Under the pieces are notes generated by a model, which was given only the letters and a program-made list of their open reading frames with translations, had not been told where the DNA came from and searched no databases. From Sporolactobacillus sp. Y61 (GTDB lineage: Bacteria; Bacillota; Bacilli; Bacillales; Sporolactobacillaceae): DNA of 64,000 bases. This document shows positions 17,797-27,348 of the stretch, piece after piece. The DNA is taken from contig NZ_CP159510.1 in the NCBI RefSeq assembly GCF_040529185.1, forward strand, positions 62,001 through 126,000, in the 5' to 3' direction. The position numbers were made by a program, and so were the translations under genes. Within the stretch, counting starts at the first letter, position 1. Every line of letters starts with the position of its first letter.

Positions 17797-17920
17797 TGTT
17801 AACTCAAAAAACATGAAATTGGGAGGACTTTTCATTGCCTAATCGGAAATCCTCCGCTTATTAGATTTCGAAACCCGTTCTATTCTGCATTTAAGCGGAA
17901 AATCTCCGCTCATGAACCAA
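17797..17920. repeat. GCGGA/TCCGC hairpin repeats
   Basis: The stretch contains paired motifs such as AAGCGGAAAATCTCCGCT near 17893 and aligns with 42666-42795 across about 120 bp. It is the second half of the composite element shared with the 42.6-kb site. Confidence 0.7.
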
Positions 17921-17972
17921 GACAATAATACTATTTACAGGCACGAGATACCTGCCGGGAATTTTCATTAAA

Positions 17973-18917
17973 TCAATCGCTCAATATATTGTTGCTCAAA
18001 CTGCACAGGCCGTCCAGATTATCTTTTTCTAAGGGTGTAAAGCCGATCCAACTTAATTCTCTCTGGAGTCTTTCTGGAAGTTGATCATAGACGTGTTCAA
18101 AACTGATGGAATCATTTATACAGAAAAATAACCACAGCGCCTCCCCATACATCTGCCATTGAAGATTAAAGGAGTCGCCTGTTTCAATGAATCGCTTATT
18201 CTTACGTTCAACCAATTTCTCCTGCAATGGATCAAGATCGAAAGGTGCTTTCACATGATGTGCTCTTAAGTACTCACGAAGCCGGTGAAGAATGGGCGAA
18301 AAGTCAGTCATAAAGTCGCAATCACGAATAGATGCATGTGTCCGAAACGCACGGTACAGGTCCTGATCCTTCCGAATGCAAGGGATAACGCGGCTTGTGG
18401 ACAGACTGCCTTCCTTCAGAAATAAATTCAAAAAAGCAGCCTCCGACCAGGCACCCATCGCCGCATTCGTCGCCGAATAGAAGCGACCAGCCTGAAAAAA
18501 ACGTTTTGTAGCCAGAATCCTGTCCTGAACAATGGCCTGGACCGTACGAATCATCTTCTTCTGACCTGCTGATGAATTTAAAAATTTTTTCGCATCACTT
18601 TGGACGCAGCTGAGAAGATTGTTTTTGTCTTTAATGATTTTAATTTCGTTTAGAAAGCGATACGCCCAGGGATTCTGGTAAACAGCTTCCAGCCGCGGTA
18701 TTGGAGAACATTGAACCTGGATCAGGGTATGACGAAATTCGATGTTTTGATCGCACATCTGTGTCGAATTATTATAGACTGTCAAATCAAGATCACTGTA
18801 CTGATCGGCTGTTCCTCTTGCTGCCGAGCCGCCAATTGAAACGCAGCATGCACTGGGATAAAAAGAAGCAATAAAGCTCATGGCCAACTGCATTAACTCA
18901 TGGCATCTCGAATTCAT
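17973..18917 (-). CDS. Nucleotidyltransferase-domain protein
   Basis: 314 residues from ATG 18917 (GGGAG nine bases upstream). The N-terminal motif SIGGSAARGTADQYSDLDLTVY is the GSxxRG...DxD active site of the pol-beta nucleotidyltransferase superfamily, which uses two metal ions to transfer NMP. The remaining 230 residues are helical, as in aminoglycoside/lincosamide adenylyltransferase-like proteins, but no resistance subfamily can be named. It ends near the hairpin repeat region and lies beside the kinase-like gene. Confidence 0.75.
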   Translation of the reverse strand: MNSRCHELMQLAMSFIASFYPSACCVSIGGSAARGTADQYSDLDLTVYNNSTQMCDQNIEFRHTLIQVQCSPIPRLEAVYQNPWAYRFLNEIKIIKDKNNLLSCVQSDAKKFLNSSAGQKKMIRTVQAIVQDRILATKRFFQAGRFYSATNAAMGAWSEAAFLNLFLKEGSLSTSRVIPCIRKDQDLYRAFRTHASIRDCDFMTDFSPILHRLREYLRAHHVKAPFDLDPLQEKLVERKNKRFIETGDSFNLQWQMYGEALWLFFCINDSISFEHVYDQLPERLQRELSWIGFTPLEKDNLDGLCSLSNNILSD

Positions 18918-18997
18918 TGGAATCAACTCCCGCAGACACGCTTTAAGTTACTCTTAGCCGGTATTACGCATTGTGACCTGATTTATACCTTGAACCG

Positions 18998-19504
18998 TTA
19001 TTTCCCAATCCGGTCAATGATTTTGTATGCTGCCTGTTCAGCGGAAAGATGGCTCACGTTGATTTTCTGTGTCGCTAATTTCTGGTACAGCTCCATTCGC
19101 TCATAGCTTTTCTCAAGTGCATCCATCGTTCGGATACCGTTTTGAACGTCCTTTGCGAAATGTTCACGTAATGTTTCTCTTGAGCAGATCAGCGAAAATT
19201 TATACAGTTCAAAATCACCATGCAATTGCGAGAGAATCTGGTCAAAAATGGATTCACGATGAAGCACCCAACAAAAGACAAGATAGCGAAATGAAGAATT
19301 CGCCAAATATGCATTCAGTAAATATGTAATATTGTCTGTGACCATTGCTTTATTTTCTTCCGAGAAGACCCAGGGATTCATTTTCCAGCACCAGTCGCCA
19401 TCAAGATATATACTTGGTACCAGTTTGTCCGCGACGATTTCCGAAACGGTTGACTTTCCGACGCCCATTGTTCCATTAATTATGATCAATTTTTTCAATC
19501 TCAT
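18998..19504 (-). CDS. P-loop nucleotide/small-molecule kinase-like protein
   Basis: 168 residues from ATG 19504 (GAGGA site); a long upstream in-frame extension crosses a repeat element and is not coding. Walker A is INGTMGVGKST at residues 9-19; YLDGDWCW follows as a substrate or metal contact. The size suits shikimate kinase or AAA_33-type phosphotransferases. Substrate unknown. It is read in the same direction as the nucleotidyltransferase gene 80 bp downstream. Confidence 0.75.
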   Translation of the reverse strand: MRLKKLIIINGTMGVGKSTVSEIVADKLVPSIYLDGDWCWKMNPWVFSEENKAMVTDNITYLLNAYLANSSFRYLVFCWVLHRESIFDQILSQLHGDFELYKFSLICSRETLREHFAKDVQNGIRTMDALEKSYERMELYQKLATQKINVSHLSAEQAAYKIIDRIGK

Positions 19505-19654
19505 CAATCCTCGTTCATTTTTTATCCGCGACCCGTATTGCTGTGTTTTGAGATCGATTATACACCCTGACCCTGTCAAAACCTGAAGCCCTTTTTGCGG
19601 ATCAGTAAGGATGGTACTGATGTGCCGCTGAAAAGCCACTTCACTGCGAGCGCA

Positions 19655-19808
19655 ATAAAGTGAAACTTCAATCCGTGGGGGGATCGACGCACAGGACGTG
19701 CTCGTGCAGGATTGCGACAGGACGCCCTCGTTTTTAGCCTGCGCGCATCCCCGCTGATTGTCAATTATACCCATCGGGCTTCTGCGGACAGCGAGTCCCC
19801 CACCCGGG
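19655..19808 (+). repeat. Dispersed hairpin repeat, copy B (long form)
   Basis: Starts ATAAAGTGAAACTTCAATCC, contains GTGGGGGGATC and CCCCGCTGATTG arms, CCCATCGGGCTTCTGCGGAC, and ends CCCCCACCCGGG. The insert between the arms holds GCGACAGGACGCCC, shared with copy C and absent from copy A. No other content was seen in 19505-20052. Confidence 0.75.
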
Positions 19809-20052
19809 CATCGTTCGTTTTCTCTCATGACCCTGAGGTGGAGGTCTTACCGACCATCCGGGGTAACAGTCCCTTCTGTCCTCGTCAAATGACAGGCTGT
19901 TCATGTCCCGCACCTGCCTGTCATATTGATTCTATCGGTCTTTTAATCTATAGTTAAATAAGAATTCATTGATTTAGCCGCTGCTTTTCATCAGGCGGTT
20001 CGATTCGCATAGATGATGTGTACAGGCAGCAGCGATTACGCGAAAAAGAGAG

Positions 20053-20580
20053 ATGAACCTTGTGAAACTCTTTACAATAATGAATAATCTATTCATTTTT
20101 CTGACCATCTCTTTAGTCAACACATTCATATCGATAAAGCTGCCCTTATCGATCTTCCATTTTGACAGCTGGCTGTTCAAAGTAAGAAATTGGGAGAGAA
20201 ACGGAAGAATCTATCAGGACTGTTTAAGCGTAAAAAAATGGAAGAACCGGTTACCGGAACTCAGTGATTTTCTTTCATTCCTTTTTTCCAAAAAACAGAT
20301 GGAGCATCACAATACGGATTATCTGTATCGATTTGCACTGGAGACCTGCCGTGCTGAACTTGCCCACTGGTGTATTATTCTCAGTTCTCTCATTTTCACC
20401 CAGTGGAATCCGACCGGCATGTCGCTTCTGATGATCTTTCTTGCTGTCCTGCTTAATCTCCCGTATATCATCATACAGCGATATAACCGGCCCAGAATCC
20501 TGGCCATCCTCTCCAGCAGAAGAACGGATATGAATGATCGTATGGTCCACGACTGGGAAGTCATCCATAAAGATATTTAA
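20053..20580 (+). CDS. CrtO-like glycosyl acyltransferase family protein
   Basis: 175 residues with two N-terminal and two central membrane segments. The blocks NWERNGRIYQDCLSVKKWKNRLPE, LETCRAELAHWCIIL and NLPYIIIQRYNRPR match the glycosyl-4,4'-diaponeurosporenoate acyltransferase (CrtO) family, which esterifies a glycosylated lipid in the staphyloxanthin pathway. No other carotenoid gene is nearby; the two downstream genes are a lipid glycosyltransferase and a flippase-like protein, so a membrane glycolipid acyltransferase role is inferred. Start uncertain: ATG 20053, GTG 20062 and ATG 20080 are all in frame. Confidence 0.75.
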   Translation: MNLVKLFTIMNNLFIFLTISLVNTFISIKLPLSIFHFDSWLFKVRNWERNGRIYQDCLSVKKWKNRLPELSDFLSFLFSKKQMEHHNTDYLYRFALETCRAELAHWCIILSSLIFTQWNPTGMSLLMIFLAVLLNLPYIIIQRYNRPRILAILSSRRTDMNDRMVHDWEVIHKDI

Positions 20581-20595
20581 AGGGGAACTATTAAC

Positions 20596-21744
20596 GTGAA
20601 CAGAATCCTGTTTATCTCTTCTAAGCATACTGGCGGTGGGCATCAAAGTATTATTAAAGCACTCAGTCAGCAGCTTCTTCTTCTTTCTCCGGAAACAGCA
20701 TTTTCCGTTATCGACGGATTTGAACTCGGTCACGGGTTCCTCCGGTTTTCCAGCCGCAGTTATGATTCATTTGCGATTAAATTTCCCGCCTTATGGGGAC
20801 TGATCTATCAGCTCAGCACACCGTTTAAACCGCTGGTCAATTTATTCATTGCACGAAGTATCAGAAAATCTCTGTTAAAACAGATCCATATCTTCCATCC
20901 GGATATCATCGTGTCCGTACATAACCTCTTTGTCGGATCTGTGATTCATATTCTACGTCAGGAAGGTCTGGACATTCCGGTTATTTCTTTGATTGCTGAT
21001 CTGGACCATGTCACCAGTCTCTGGGCAGACAAGCGGGCGAAATATATTCTCTGCCCAACGGAAGAGTCCAGACAAAGGATGTTAAAAGCAGGTATGGCAA
21101 AAGATCAGCTGATTCTGACCGGATTCCCGGTCCGCAGAGAATTCTGTGACCTGAACCCTGATACTCCCTTTCACCGGCCGCTTAAAGACCGGAAAGATCT
21201 CTCTGTCCTGCTTATCAGTGGAAGTCAGGGGTCAGCCCAGGTAATCAGGATCGCCAGAACGCTGTTAAGGAATCAGAATATCCGGATCACGATTATTGCC
21301 GGTCATAATGCACATTTAAAAAAAACAATGGAGAAGGCATTATACTCCTCCTCTGCCGGAAACCGGGTGACGATCTATGGCTTTGTCAGGGAAATGAGCA
21401 CACGGATGAAGGAAGCAGATCTTCTGATCATGCGGGCAAGCCCCAATGTCTTAATGGAGGCCGTTAATCTGTGCAAACCGGTCATCGTGACCGGAGCATT
21501 ACGGGGGCAGGAAGCCAGGAACCCTCAATTTGTCTTAAAATATGAGTTAGGTTTTGTTTGCAAAGATGTGGACCGCCTGCCAAACATCATTTCAGCGTTA
21601 ATGAAAAATCATGGTGAACAGCTGAAACGGCTGGCTGAACACCAATACCGTTTTCGAAAACCGGAGTCTGCCCGCAGAATCACTGAACGGCTGATTCAAA
21701 CAGCCAGTGAAGCCCACACGTCACGAAGCCTTCCAATCGCCTGA
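20596..21744 (+). CDS. MGDG synthase/UgtP-type glycosyltransferase
   Basis: 382 residues, GTG start with AAGGGGA upstream. The N-terminal motif SSKHTGGGHQSIIKAL is the diacylglycerol-binding GGGH loop of MGDG synthase/processive diacylglycerol glucosyltransferases (GT28 family), and the C-terminal donor-site region reads LIMRASPNVLMEAVNLCKPVIVTG. It should transfer a sugar from a UDP-sugar to a lipid acceptor at the inner membrane face. Fifteen bp after the CrtO-like gene and 54 bp before the flippase-like gene, so one operon. Confidence 0.87.
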   Translation: MNRILFISSKHTGGGHQSIIKALSQQLLLLSPETAFSVIDGFELGHGFLRFSSRSYDSFAIKFPALWGLIYQLSTPFKPLVNLFIARSIRKSLLKQIHIFHPDIIVSVHNLFVGSVIHILRQEGLDIPVISLIADLDHVTSLWADKRAKYILCPTEESRQRMLKAGMAKDQLILTGFPVRREFCDLNPDTPFHRPLKDRKDLSVLLISGSQGSAQVIRIARTLLRNQNIRITIIAGHNAHLKKTMEKALYSSSAGNRVTIYGFVREMSTRMKEADLLIMRASPNVLMEAVNLCKPVIVTGALRGQEARNPQFVLKYELGFVCKDVDRLPNIISALMKNHGEQLKRLAEHQYRFRKPESARRITERLIQTASEAHTSRSLPIA

Positions 21745-21798
21745 GAGCCGCCGGCCACAAACCGGCAAAAAGTTCAGTAATCAGTAAGGAGTCACCAG

Positions 21799-22713
21799 AT
21801 GTCAGGGAAAACAAAATTCAAGCTTATCGCAGGAATAATCATCACCATCGTGATCATCTATTATTCAATAAAGTCGCTCGGAAAACTGGATCTGAGTCTG
21901 CTGTCACAATCGAAAATCAACTGGGTCCTTGTCTTTTTTTCCATTGTCATCACGATCTATTCCAATTATATTCGCGGTCTGGGCTATACACGGGGTATGG
22001 ATCCAAACATAGATCGGCTGACTGCCTTTCAGATTGTTGGCATCGGACATGCAGCGAACATGGTCTTGCCTCTCCATATTGGTGATGGCCTGCGTCTGGC
22101 CTTCTTCCCGGCTGATTACTCCGCGATTCGTCGTACGAAACTGGTGGTGATACCGGCTATCGCCGACTCGATCGCAATCATCATGATTTCACTCCTTGCT
22201 GTTCCCTTCTCCGGGTTCAGAGACCCTGAAATCGTACGGACGTTATGGATCCTTTTCTTTATATGTATTGCTCTTGCCGTCGTGTTTCTGGCAAGTATTT
22301 TCCTGATTCCGCGATTCCGCAAATATATGAATGACTACTTAAATATCGGCCTGCTGAAAATGATGTTCTGGGCCTTTTTATCCTATCTGCTGCTGCTTAT
22401 CGCCACATGGCTGGGGCTTGCTGCCTGCGGATTTGGCCTGTCTGCATCGCTGCGGATGTCACTGGCTGTTTTCGCCACGACGAATATTATCGGATTTATT
22501 CCCGCCTCACCCGGGGCTGTCGGTCTTTTTGAATACGGAGTCATTATCGGCCTTGCCGGACTGGGGGTCCCGCAGAGCACCGCACTGTCGGTCGGTCTGC
22601 TGCTTCATGTAAGCCTGTATGCAGCCATGCTTCCGATGGGCATCATCCTGTACATCATTGCCCTGAAAAGCAAATATAGGAAGGAACTGAAAAAGTTGCT
22701 GCGACAGAAATAA
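21799..22713 (+). CDS. Flippase-like membrane protein (LPG synthase TM/UPF0104 family)
   Basis: 304 residues with about eight hydrophobic helices and an AGGAG start site. ANMVLPLHIGDGLRLAFF and the FIPASPGAVGLFEYGVI signature are diagnostic for the YbhN/AglD-like 'lysylphosphatidylglycerol synthase TM region' family. Members move or modify lipids across the membrane. With the upstream acyltransferase and glycosyltransferase it could move the finished glycolipid outward (inference). Confidence 0.87.
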   Translation: MSGKTKFKLIAGIIITIVIIYYSIKSLGKLDLSLLSQSKINWVLVFFSIVITIYSNYIRGLGYTRGMDPNIDRLTAFQIVGIGHAANMVLPLHIGDGLRLAFFPADYSAIRRTKLVVIPAIADSIAIIMISLLAVPFSGFRDPEIVRTLWILFFICIALAVVFLASIFLIPRFRKYMNDYLNIGLLKMMFWAFLSYLLLLIATWLGLAACGFGLSASLRMSLAVFATTNIIGFIPASPGAVGLFEYGVIIGLAGLGVPQSTALSVGLLLHVSLYAAMLPMGIILYIIALKSKYRKELKKLLRQK

Positions 22714-22913
22714 CGCCGGGCAGTCACGAACACGATCGGTAAGCCTTTTTCTGATGCAGCCTGCCGAATGAACTGTCATTCGTTTGCACAGCGACCCTGA
22801 ATTGAAAAACGGACCCTGCGGATTCATTCGTACGGGATCCATTAATCGATCGAAAATTGTACCACGCCTTTTGAAAGCACTTTTTGATTAGCTGATATGC
22901 CGCCCGGTATCGG

Positions 22914-23067
22914 ATAAAGTGATACTTCAATCAGTGAGAGCTTCTCGGGCACAGGGCGTGCTCGGGCCGGCGTTGCGACAGGACGCCCTTGTTTTCAGCC
23001 TGTCATCCCCCCACTGATTGTTCGTTGAACCCATCGGGCTGCTGCGGGCAGTGATCCCCACCTGGGG
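22914..23067 (+). repeat. Dispersed hairpin repeat, copy C (long form)
   Basis: Starts ATAAAGTGATACTTCAATCA, then the GCGACAGGACGCCC insert, CCCCCCACTGATTGTTCG, AACCCATCGGGCTGCTGCGG and ends near CCCCACCTGGGG. It lies 200 bp after the flippase-like gene. The rest of 22714-23659 carries no gene I can support. Confidence 0.75.
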
Positions 23068-23342
23068 TCAGTTGCAGGCAATTTTCAAATTTCCCAGGCC
23101 TGCCTTAAAGAATAAAGCATTACCGTTACAGCAGTAATATACCCGGACCTTGTTGATAAAAGATCGTTCCAAAGCGTTTCAATTTTTTTTGCTGCGAATT
23201 ACATCGAATGACATCACATTAAATATTTAACGATCTGGATGATGGCAATCAAAGGTAGGCAGCATGTTCAGTTTCAAGTTGGACATTTCCAAAAATAGAT
23301 GTTCATGCTTGCTGCTTTTGTTGTGGAATACCTCCTGTTTAT

Positions 23343-23379
23343 AAAAGCCCGGACGGAATCATTATCCGTGCGGGCTTTT
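23343..23379. terminator. Strong hairpin terminator in intergenic DNA
   Basis: AAAAGCCCGGACGGA (23343-23357) pairs with TCCGTGCGGGCTTTT (23365-23379) with one bulge; A and T runs on both sides. It may close a short transcript starting downstream of the glycolipid operon. Confidence 0.75.
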
Positions 23380-23659
23380 GAATGGATATTTTTATTGTTA
23401 TCTGACATGATTCTATATACCTGACTATCCTACAATGAAAATGAGCTCTTTTGGAAGATTACTTTGTTTATGTGAATATGAGCTCATAACAGCAACTTTT
23501 TGATTCCATTTCTATTTTATAGTCGATGTTACGGGAATAAACAATACTTTTCCATAATAACTTTGAGACTGCAGTGAAAGCTACAGCTCACATAATGAAG
23601 TGAAAATGTGGACCTGCTGGTAACTACCCCTAATGCATGCATTGGTAGAAAATATCATT

Positions 23660-24820
23660 CTATTGAATATAGTTCACTGGGTTAACTGCTCCCTTATGTG
23701 GTGGCGGAGTCCAGGGACCTATGTATAATTCAAAATGTAGATGAGAACCAAATGATTCCCCCGTATTACCCATTCCTCCAATGACTTGGCCCTGTGCCAC
23801 TCGTTCACCTGCAGAGACATTATAAGCATTTAGGTGAGCGTAAACCGTCGTATACAATTTCCCATTAATTCTATGAGATAGTATCACTGTATTACCATAA
23901 CTGGAAGATTTATAGGCTTTGAACACTACTCCATCCGCAGACGCTTTTACCGGTGTTCCGTCAATGTTCGCAATATCAATTCCTGGGTGAAAGCTATTGT
24001 CAAACGACCGCTTACCAAAACCTGATGAGATATAACCCTTAGTAGGATTTATAAAAACCGATCGGCTCACAGATAATTTTTTAATTTCTATTGACGGCAT
24101 CTGCTTATTGACTTCGCTCGTTTGAGCTTTAGCAATTTCTGTTTCTTCTTTTTTATTCATTTCTTTTTCTTTGATTTTTGAAGCTTCTTTTCTTAATAAC
24201 GCTAACTCGCGGCGTTGATCTTCCTTTTCATTAAAAAGATCCCTCTCTAATTTTCTTAAATCCGCCAATCCATTTTGCAATTTTCTTTGTTCCTTTATTA
24301 AAGAAATTCTTTTAAATACCTGATGCTTCTTATCATTCTCTTGGGCGGTCAGTAATTTTTGATCATTTTCATAAATAACTTTCAGTGCAAATAACCGATC
24401 AAGAAAATTCCCAAAACTTTCTGCACCTAAAAGTACATCAAGATAGCTTATTGCCCCTCCATTGATGTATATGGAACGAAGTCGTTTTTTTAATAATTTT
24501 TCTCTGGCATTGATCTGCCTGGTCAGCCGATTAATTTCCTTATTCAACCACCTGGATTTTTCTTGACTCTCATCTAATTTGCTCTGCTTGTCCATCACAT
24601 TTTTTTGTAGTGTTTCAATTCGCTTTTCAATGGCCTTAATTCGTTTAACGACCACATCTTGTTGCTTATTGTTGTTTGTTAGTTGTGGATTGTTTGATAG
24701 ATTCTGTTTAATATCCGTTTGGCGATCAGATGCTGCCTGTGCGTTATACGCATTAAAACCAAGCGTTAATGAAAGTACCATCCCTAAAGTCATAGTCACG
24801 TGTAAATAGTTTCTTTTCAC
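23660..24820 (-). CDS. Secreted M23 peptidoglycan endopeptidase with coiled coil
   Basis: 386 residues, GTG start after AAAGGGAAAG. A signal peptide (to about residue 30, ending AQAASD) is followed by two long coiled-coil stretches (about 45-130 and 145-235), as in EnvC/YibP-type hydrolases, then a lysostaphin-like M23 domain: HPGIDIANIDG, GNTVILSH, and the zinc motif HLHFELYIG. It cuts peptidoglycan cross-links outside the cell. It lies downstream of the rrf2 relic and its regulatory repeats, so its control may be linked to the metal island. Confidence 0.88.
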   Translation of the reverse strand: MKRNYLHVTMTLGMVLSLTLGFNAYNAQAASDRQTDIKQNLSNNPQLTNNNKQQDVVVKRIKAIEKRIETLQKNVMDKQSKLDESQEKSRWLNKEINRLTRQINAREKLLKKRLRSIYINGGAISYLDVLLGAESFGNFLDRLFALKVIYENDQKLLTAQENDKKHQVFKRISLIKEQRKLQNGLADLRKLERDLFNEKEDQRRELALLRKEASKIKEKEMNKKEETEIAKAQTSEVNKQMPSIEIKKLSVSRSVFINPTKGYISSGFGKRSFDNSFHPGIDIANIDGTPVKASADGVVFKAYKSSSYGNTVILSHRINGKLYTTVYAHLNAYNVSAGERVAQGQVIGGMGNTGESFGSHLHFELYIGPWTPPPHKGAVNPVNYIQ

Positions 24821-25008
24821 TAATTTCTTTCCCTTTAACTTCCTCTCTGTTCTATGGAGTATTAGGTGAAAGACCCCCGTTCCGTACTACGTTGAATGAT
24901 ATGTCTGACAACTATCTCTTAAATTTTCAAGCCCTTTAAATTTCATTTATATTTTTTATTCTGCTTCACCCCTTTAGAACCCCTCAATTGGTCCATTCGA
25001 ACATTGCG

Positions 25009-25431
25009 CTAAATATAAAACATATTCGGACCTTGAATTTGTGAGCCTGAATCATTATGAATCAAATCGTCAAGCGTTGTCCCCTCCAAAATATTACAGA
25101 CGGCATCGTGAATTTTTGCCCACATTTCACGTTTTGCTAATTCATCTTCTTCAGCGACTTTTACAGGTTGAATCGGGCCATCTAACACCCGAATAACATT
25201 CGCTGCCGTGATCTCTTTTGGGGTTTTCGACAAAATGTACCCCTCGTATGCACCACGTACACTTTATACTAATCCGGCGTTACGGAGAGGGGCGACCAGA
25301 AGTTCCAAATAATTTTCGGAAAGATTATAGGCCTTAGCAATTGCATTCAACGACAGTGGTCCTTTACCCAGATTTTTGGCCAAAGCCATCATGATCGTCA
25401 GTCCGTAACGGCCCTTTGTCGAAATCAGCAT
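25009..25431 (-). pseudogene. Rrf2-family regulator with an in-frame stop codon
   Basis: From ATG 25431 the sequence reads MLISTKGRYGLTIMMALAK..., a CymR/IscR-like winged helix, and meets TAA at 25264-25266 where the family has Lys (GLV-K-SVRGAYGGY). The same frame continues V-R-G-A-Y-E-G-Y-I-L-S-K-T-P and ends at 25009, giving a full 140 residues. A single A-to-T change explains the stop. There is no cysteine cluster, so it is the non-iron-sulfur type. A partial product could start at TTG 25233. Confidence 0.8.
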
Positions 25432-25496
25432 CAAAAGGACCTCCCTTAACTGCCCTTAACATGACATTAATTAGTTTCGATATTTTCTATTTAAAG

Positions 25497-25542
25497 ATAA
25501 TAAGCAATAAATGTGTGGATTTTGTTTGGAAACTATGTAGAA
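25497..25542 (-). promoter_or_regulatory. Predicted regulator-controlled promoter upstream of rrf2
   Basis: On the minus strand heptamers TTCTACA (25536-25542), TTCCAAA (25525-25531) and ATCCACA (25514-25520) lie at an exact 11-bp period, 11 bp before a -10 box TATTAT (25497-25502). Confidence 0.55.
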
Positions 25543-25693
25543 ACAAAATATGTTGTGAGGCGAAACACCTGCCATTACGTATGGCAGCAGTAAAACATCA
25601 GTAAAACAACATCATTCTGATTTGAAGTAACTTGTCATCGGAGTTATGTCTTTTTAAATTAGTTTTAATTTGTTTCTTTAATTATTAATATTG

Positions 25694-27328
25694 TTATCCT
25701 GCACAACAAGACAGCGAAGATATATCTTTGTCAAATGTGAGTGCTGCTAATCTCAGGCCCTCCGCCATAGTCAAATAGGGTGCAAGACTTTTCTGAAGAT
25801 CTTCTACAGTCAGCCCGAACTTAATGGCCAATGTTGCAGCATAAATCACGTCTCCCGCATTTTCAGCGACAATATGGACGCCCAGGACTTTGAGCGTCTT
25901 TGCTTCTGCCACTAATTTAAAGACACCAGTCGTCTCTCGATTAACGATTGCTCTGGGCACGGCATTTAAAGGCAGAACAGACGTTTTTACCTTAAGGCCC
26001 TTTTTTAGTGCCTGCTCTTCCGTTAATCCAACCGTGGCAGTTGATGGCGTTGTAAACATAACGCCCGGTACAATGCCTAAGTCAACTTTTCGACTAAGTC
26101 CTCCGACAGCGTTGTCTGCAGCAAGACCGCCTTGGTAAGCAGCGACATAGACGAACTGCGGGCCGAGCGTGACATCCCCAGCTGCATAAATACGTGGATT
26201 GGACGTTCTGGAAAATTCATCAATGAGGACTTCGCCCTGGGTACCGACCTTAACGTTTGCTAAATACAGATTTAAGTCTGCTGAGTTCGGTTTGCGTCCT
26301 GTTGCGACAAGTAGCTGCTCTGCTTCAATAACTTGTTCCTTACCCTCAGTCTCTATATGAACCTTCTTTATCTGCCCGTCTTGTTCGATACGCTTGAATT
26401 TTATTCCGGTAATAAAATGAATACCTTGTTGTGTTAAAGCTCGCCTTATGGTTTCCGATATTTCCGAATCATATTTTTTTAATAATTGATTGCCCCGCTG
26501 CATCAACGTGACTTCCGCACCTAAATAATGATAAAGCTGACCTAATTCAAAACCTACATAACCGGAACCGATGACCGCAAGACGTTTCGGGACCTTTTTC
26601 AGTTCAAGTAAAGTTGTGCTTGTTAAGAAATCCACATGATTTAATCCGGGAATATCGGGTATGAACGGTGAAGCACCGGTGGCGATTAAAAAACGTTTTG
26701 CCGTCAATTGTCTGCCATTCACTTCGACCGTTTTTTCATTGACAAACTTTGCCTCTCCTTTAATAAGTTCAAAACCATAAGTTCCAATTAAACTTTCATA
26801 CTTTTGGATCCGTAATGTTTCAACCAATTTATTTTTTTGCTTAACCAGTAGTGCTAAATCAGGTTCAGCTGCTGAAGTGTGCAATCCCTCGAATGGATGA
26901 TTTTTTGCCTGGTTATTAATTTCCCCGGCTCTGAGCAAGGTCTTAGAAGGAACACAACCGATATTGACACAGGTACCGCCCACTATACCTCTTTCTATCA
27001 TTGCCACTCTGGCACCATACTCTCTGGCTTTAATGGCTGAAGCAAAAGCCGCACCGCCAGAGCCAATAATAATATAATCGTAATCGTCTTCTTTATCAGA
27101 ATCTCCTTCTGTTTGAATCTGCATAAAATTCCCGGGTTGGTAGTGTGCTTCAACTATTGCCTGTTCCACAGCCTCCTTTTTAATATTAACTGGTAGCTTA
27201 AAAAAGGCTTCTCCACGATGATAATTAACCTTAATGTTTCTTGCACCAATATGTTCCAGAGCACTTGCCACATGGTCTTCACAACTGGCACAGGTCATCC
27301 CCTGAACAGTCATTCGATACGTTATCAT
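25694..27328 (-). CDS. merA: Mercuric reductase
   Basis: 544 residues from ATG 27328 with GGAGG. The N-terminal metal-binding domain has GMTCASC at residues 9-15; the flavin/NAD oxidoreductase core carries the redox pair in [15 protein letters not shown]; the C-terminus ends SSLSCCAG with the vicinal Cys pair that delivers Hg(II) to the active site. It reduces Hg(II) to Hg(0) with NADPH in the cytoplasm. It is 20 bp downstream of merR; no merT or merP was found in the window. Confidence 0.95.
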   Translation of the reverse strand: MITYRMTVQGMTCASCEDHVASALEHIGARNIKVNYHRGEAFFKLPVNIKKEAVEQAIVEAHYQPGNFMQIQTEGDSDKEDDYDYIIIGSGGAAFASAIKAREYGARVAMIERGIVGGTCVNIGCVPSKTLLRAGEINNQAKNHPFEGLHTSAAEPDLALLVKQKNKLVETLRIQKYESLIGTYGFELIKGEAKFVNEKTVEVNGRQLTAKRFLIATGASPFIPDIPGLNHVDFLTSTTLLELKKVPKRLAVIGSGYVGFELGQLYHYLGAEVTLMQRGNQLLKKYDSEISETIRRALTQQGIHFITGIKFKRIEQDGQIKKVHIETEGKEQVIEAEQLLVATGRKPNSADLNLYLANVKVGTQGEVLIDEFSRTSNPRIYAAGDVTLGPQFVYVAAYQGGLAADNAVGGLSRKVDLGIVPGVMFTTPSTATVGLTEEQALKKGLKVKTSVLPLNAVPRAIVNRETTGVFKLVAEAKTLKVLGVHIVAENAGDVIYAATLAIKFGLTVEDLQKSLAPYLTMAEGLRLAALTFDKDISSLSCCAG

Positions 27329-27348
27329 ATGAGTTCCTCCTCGTATTC

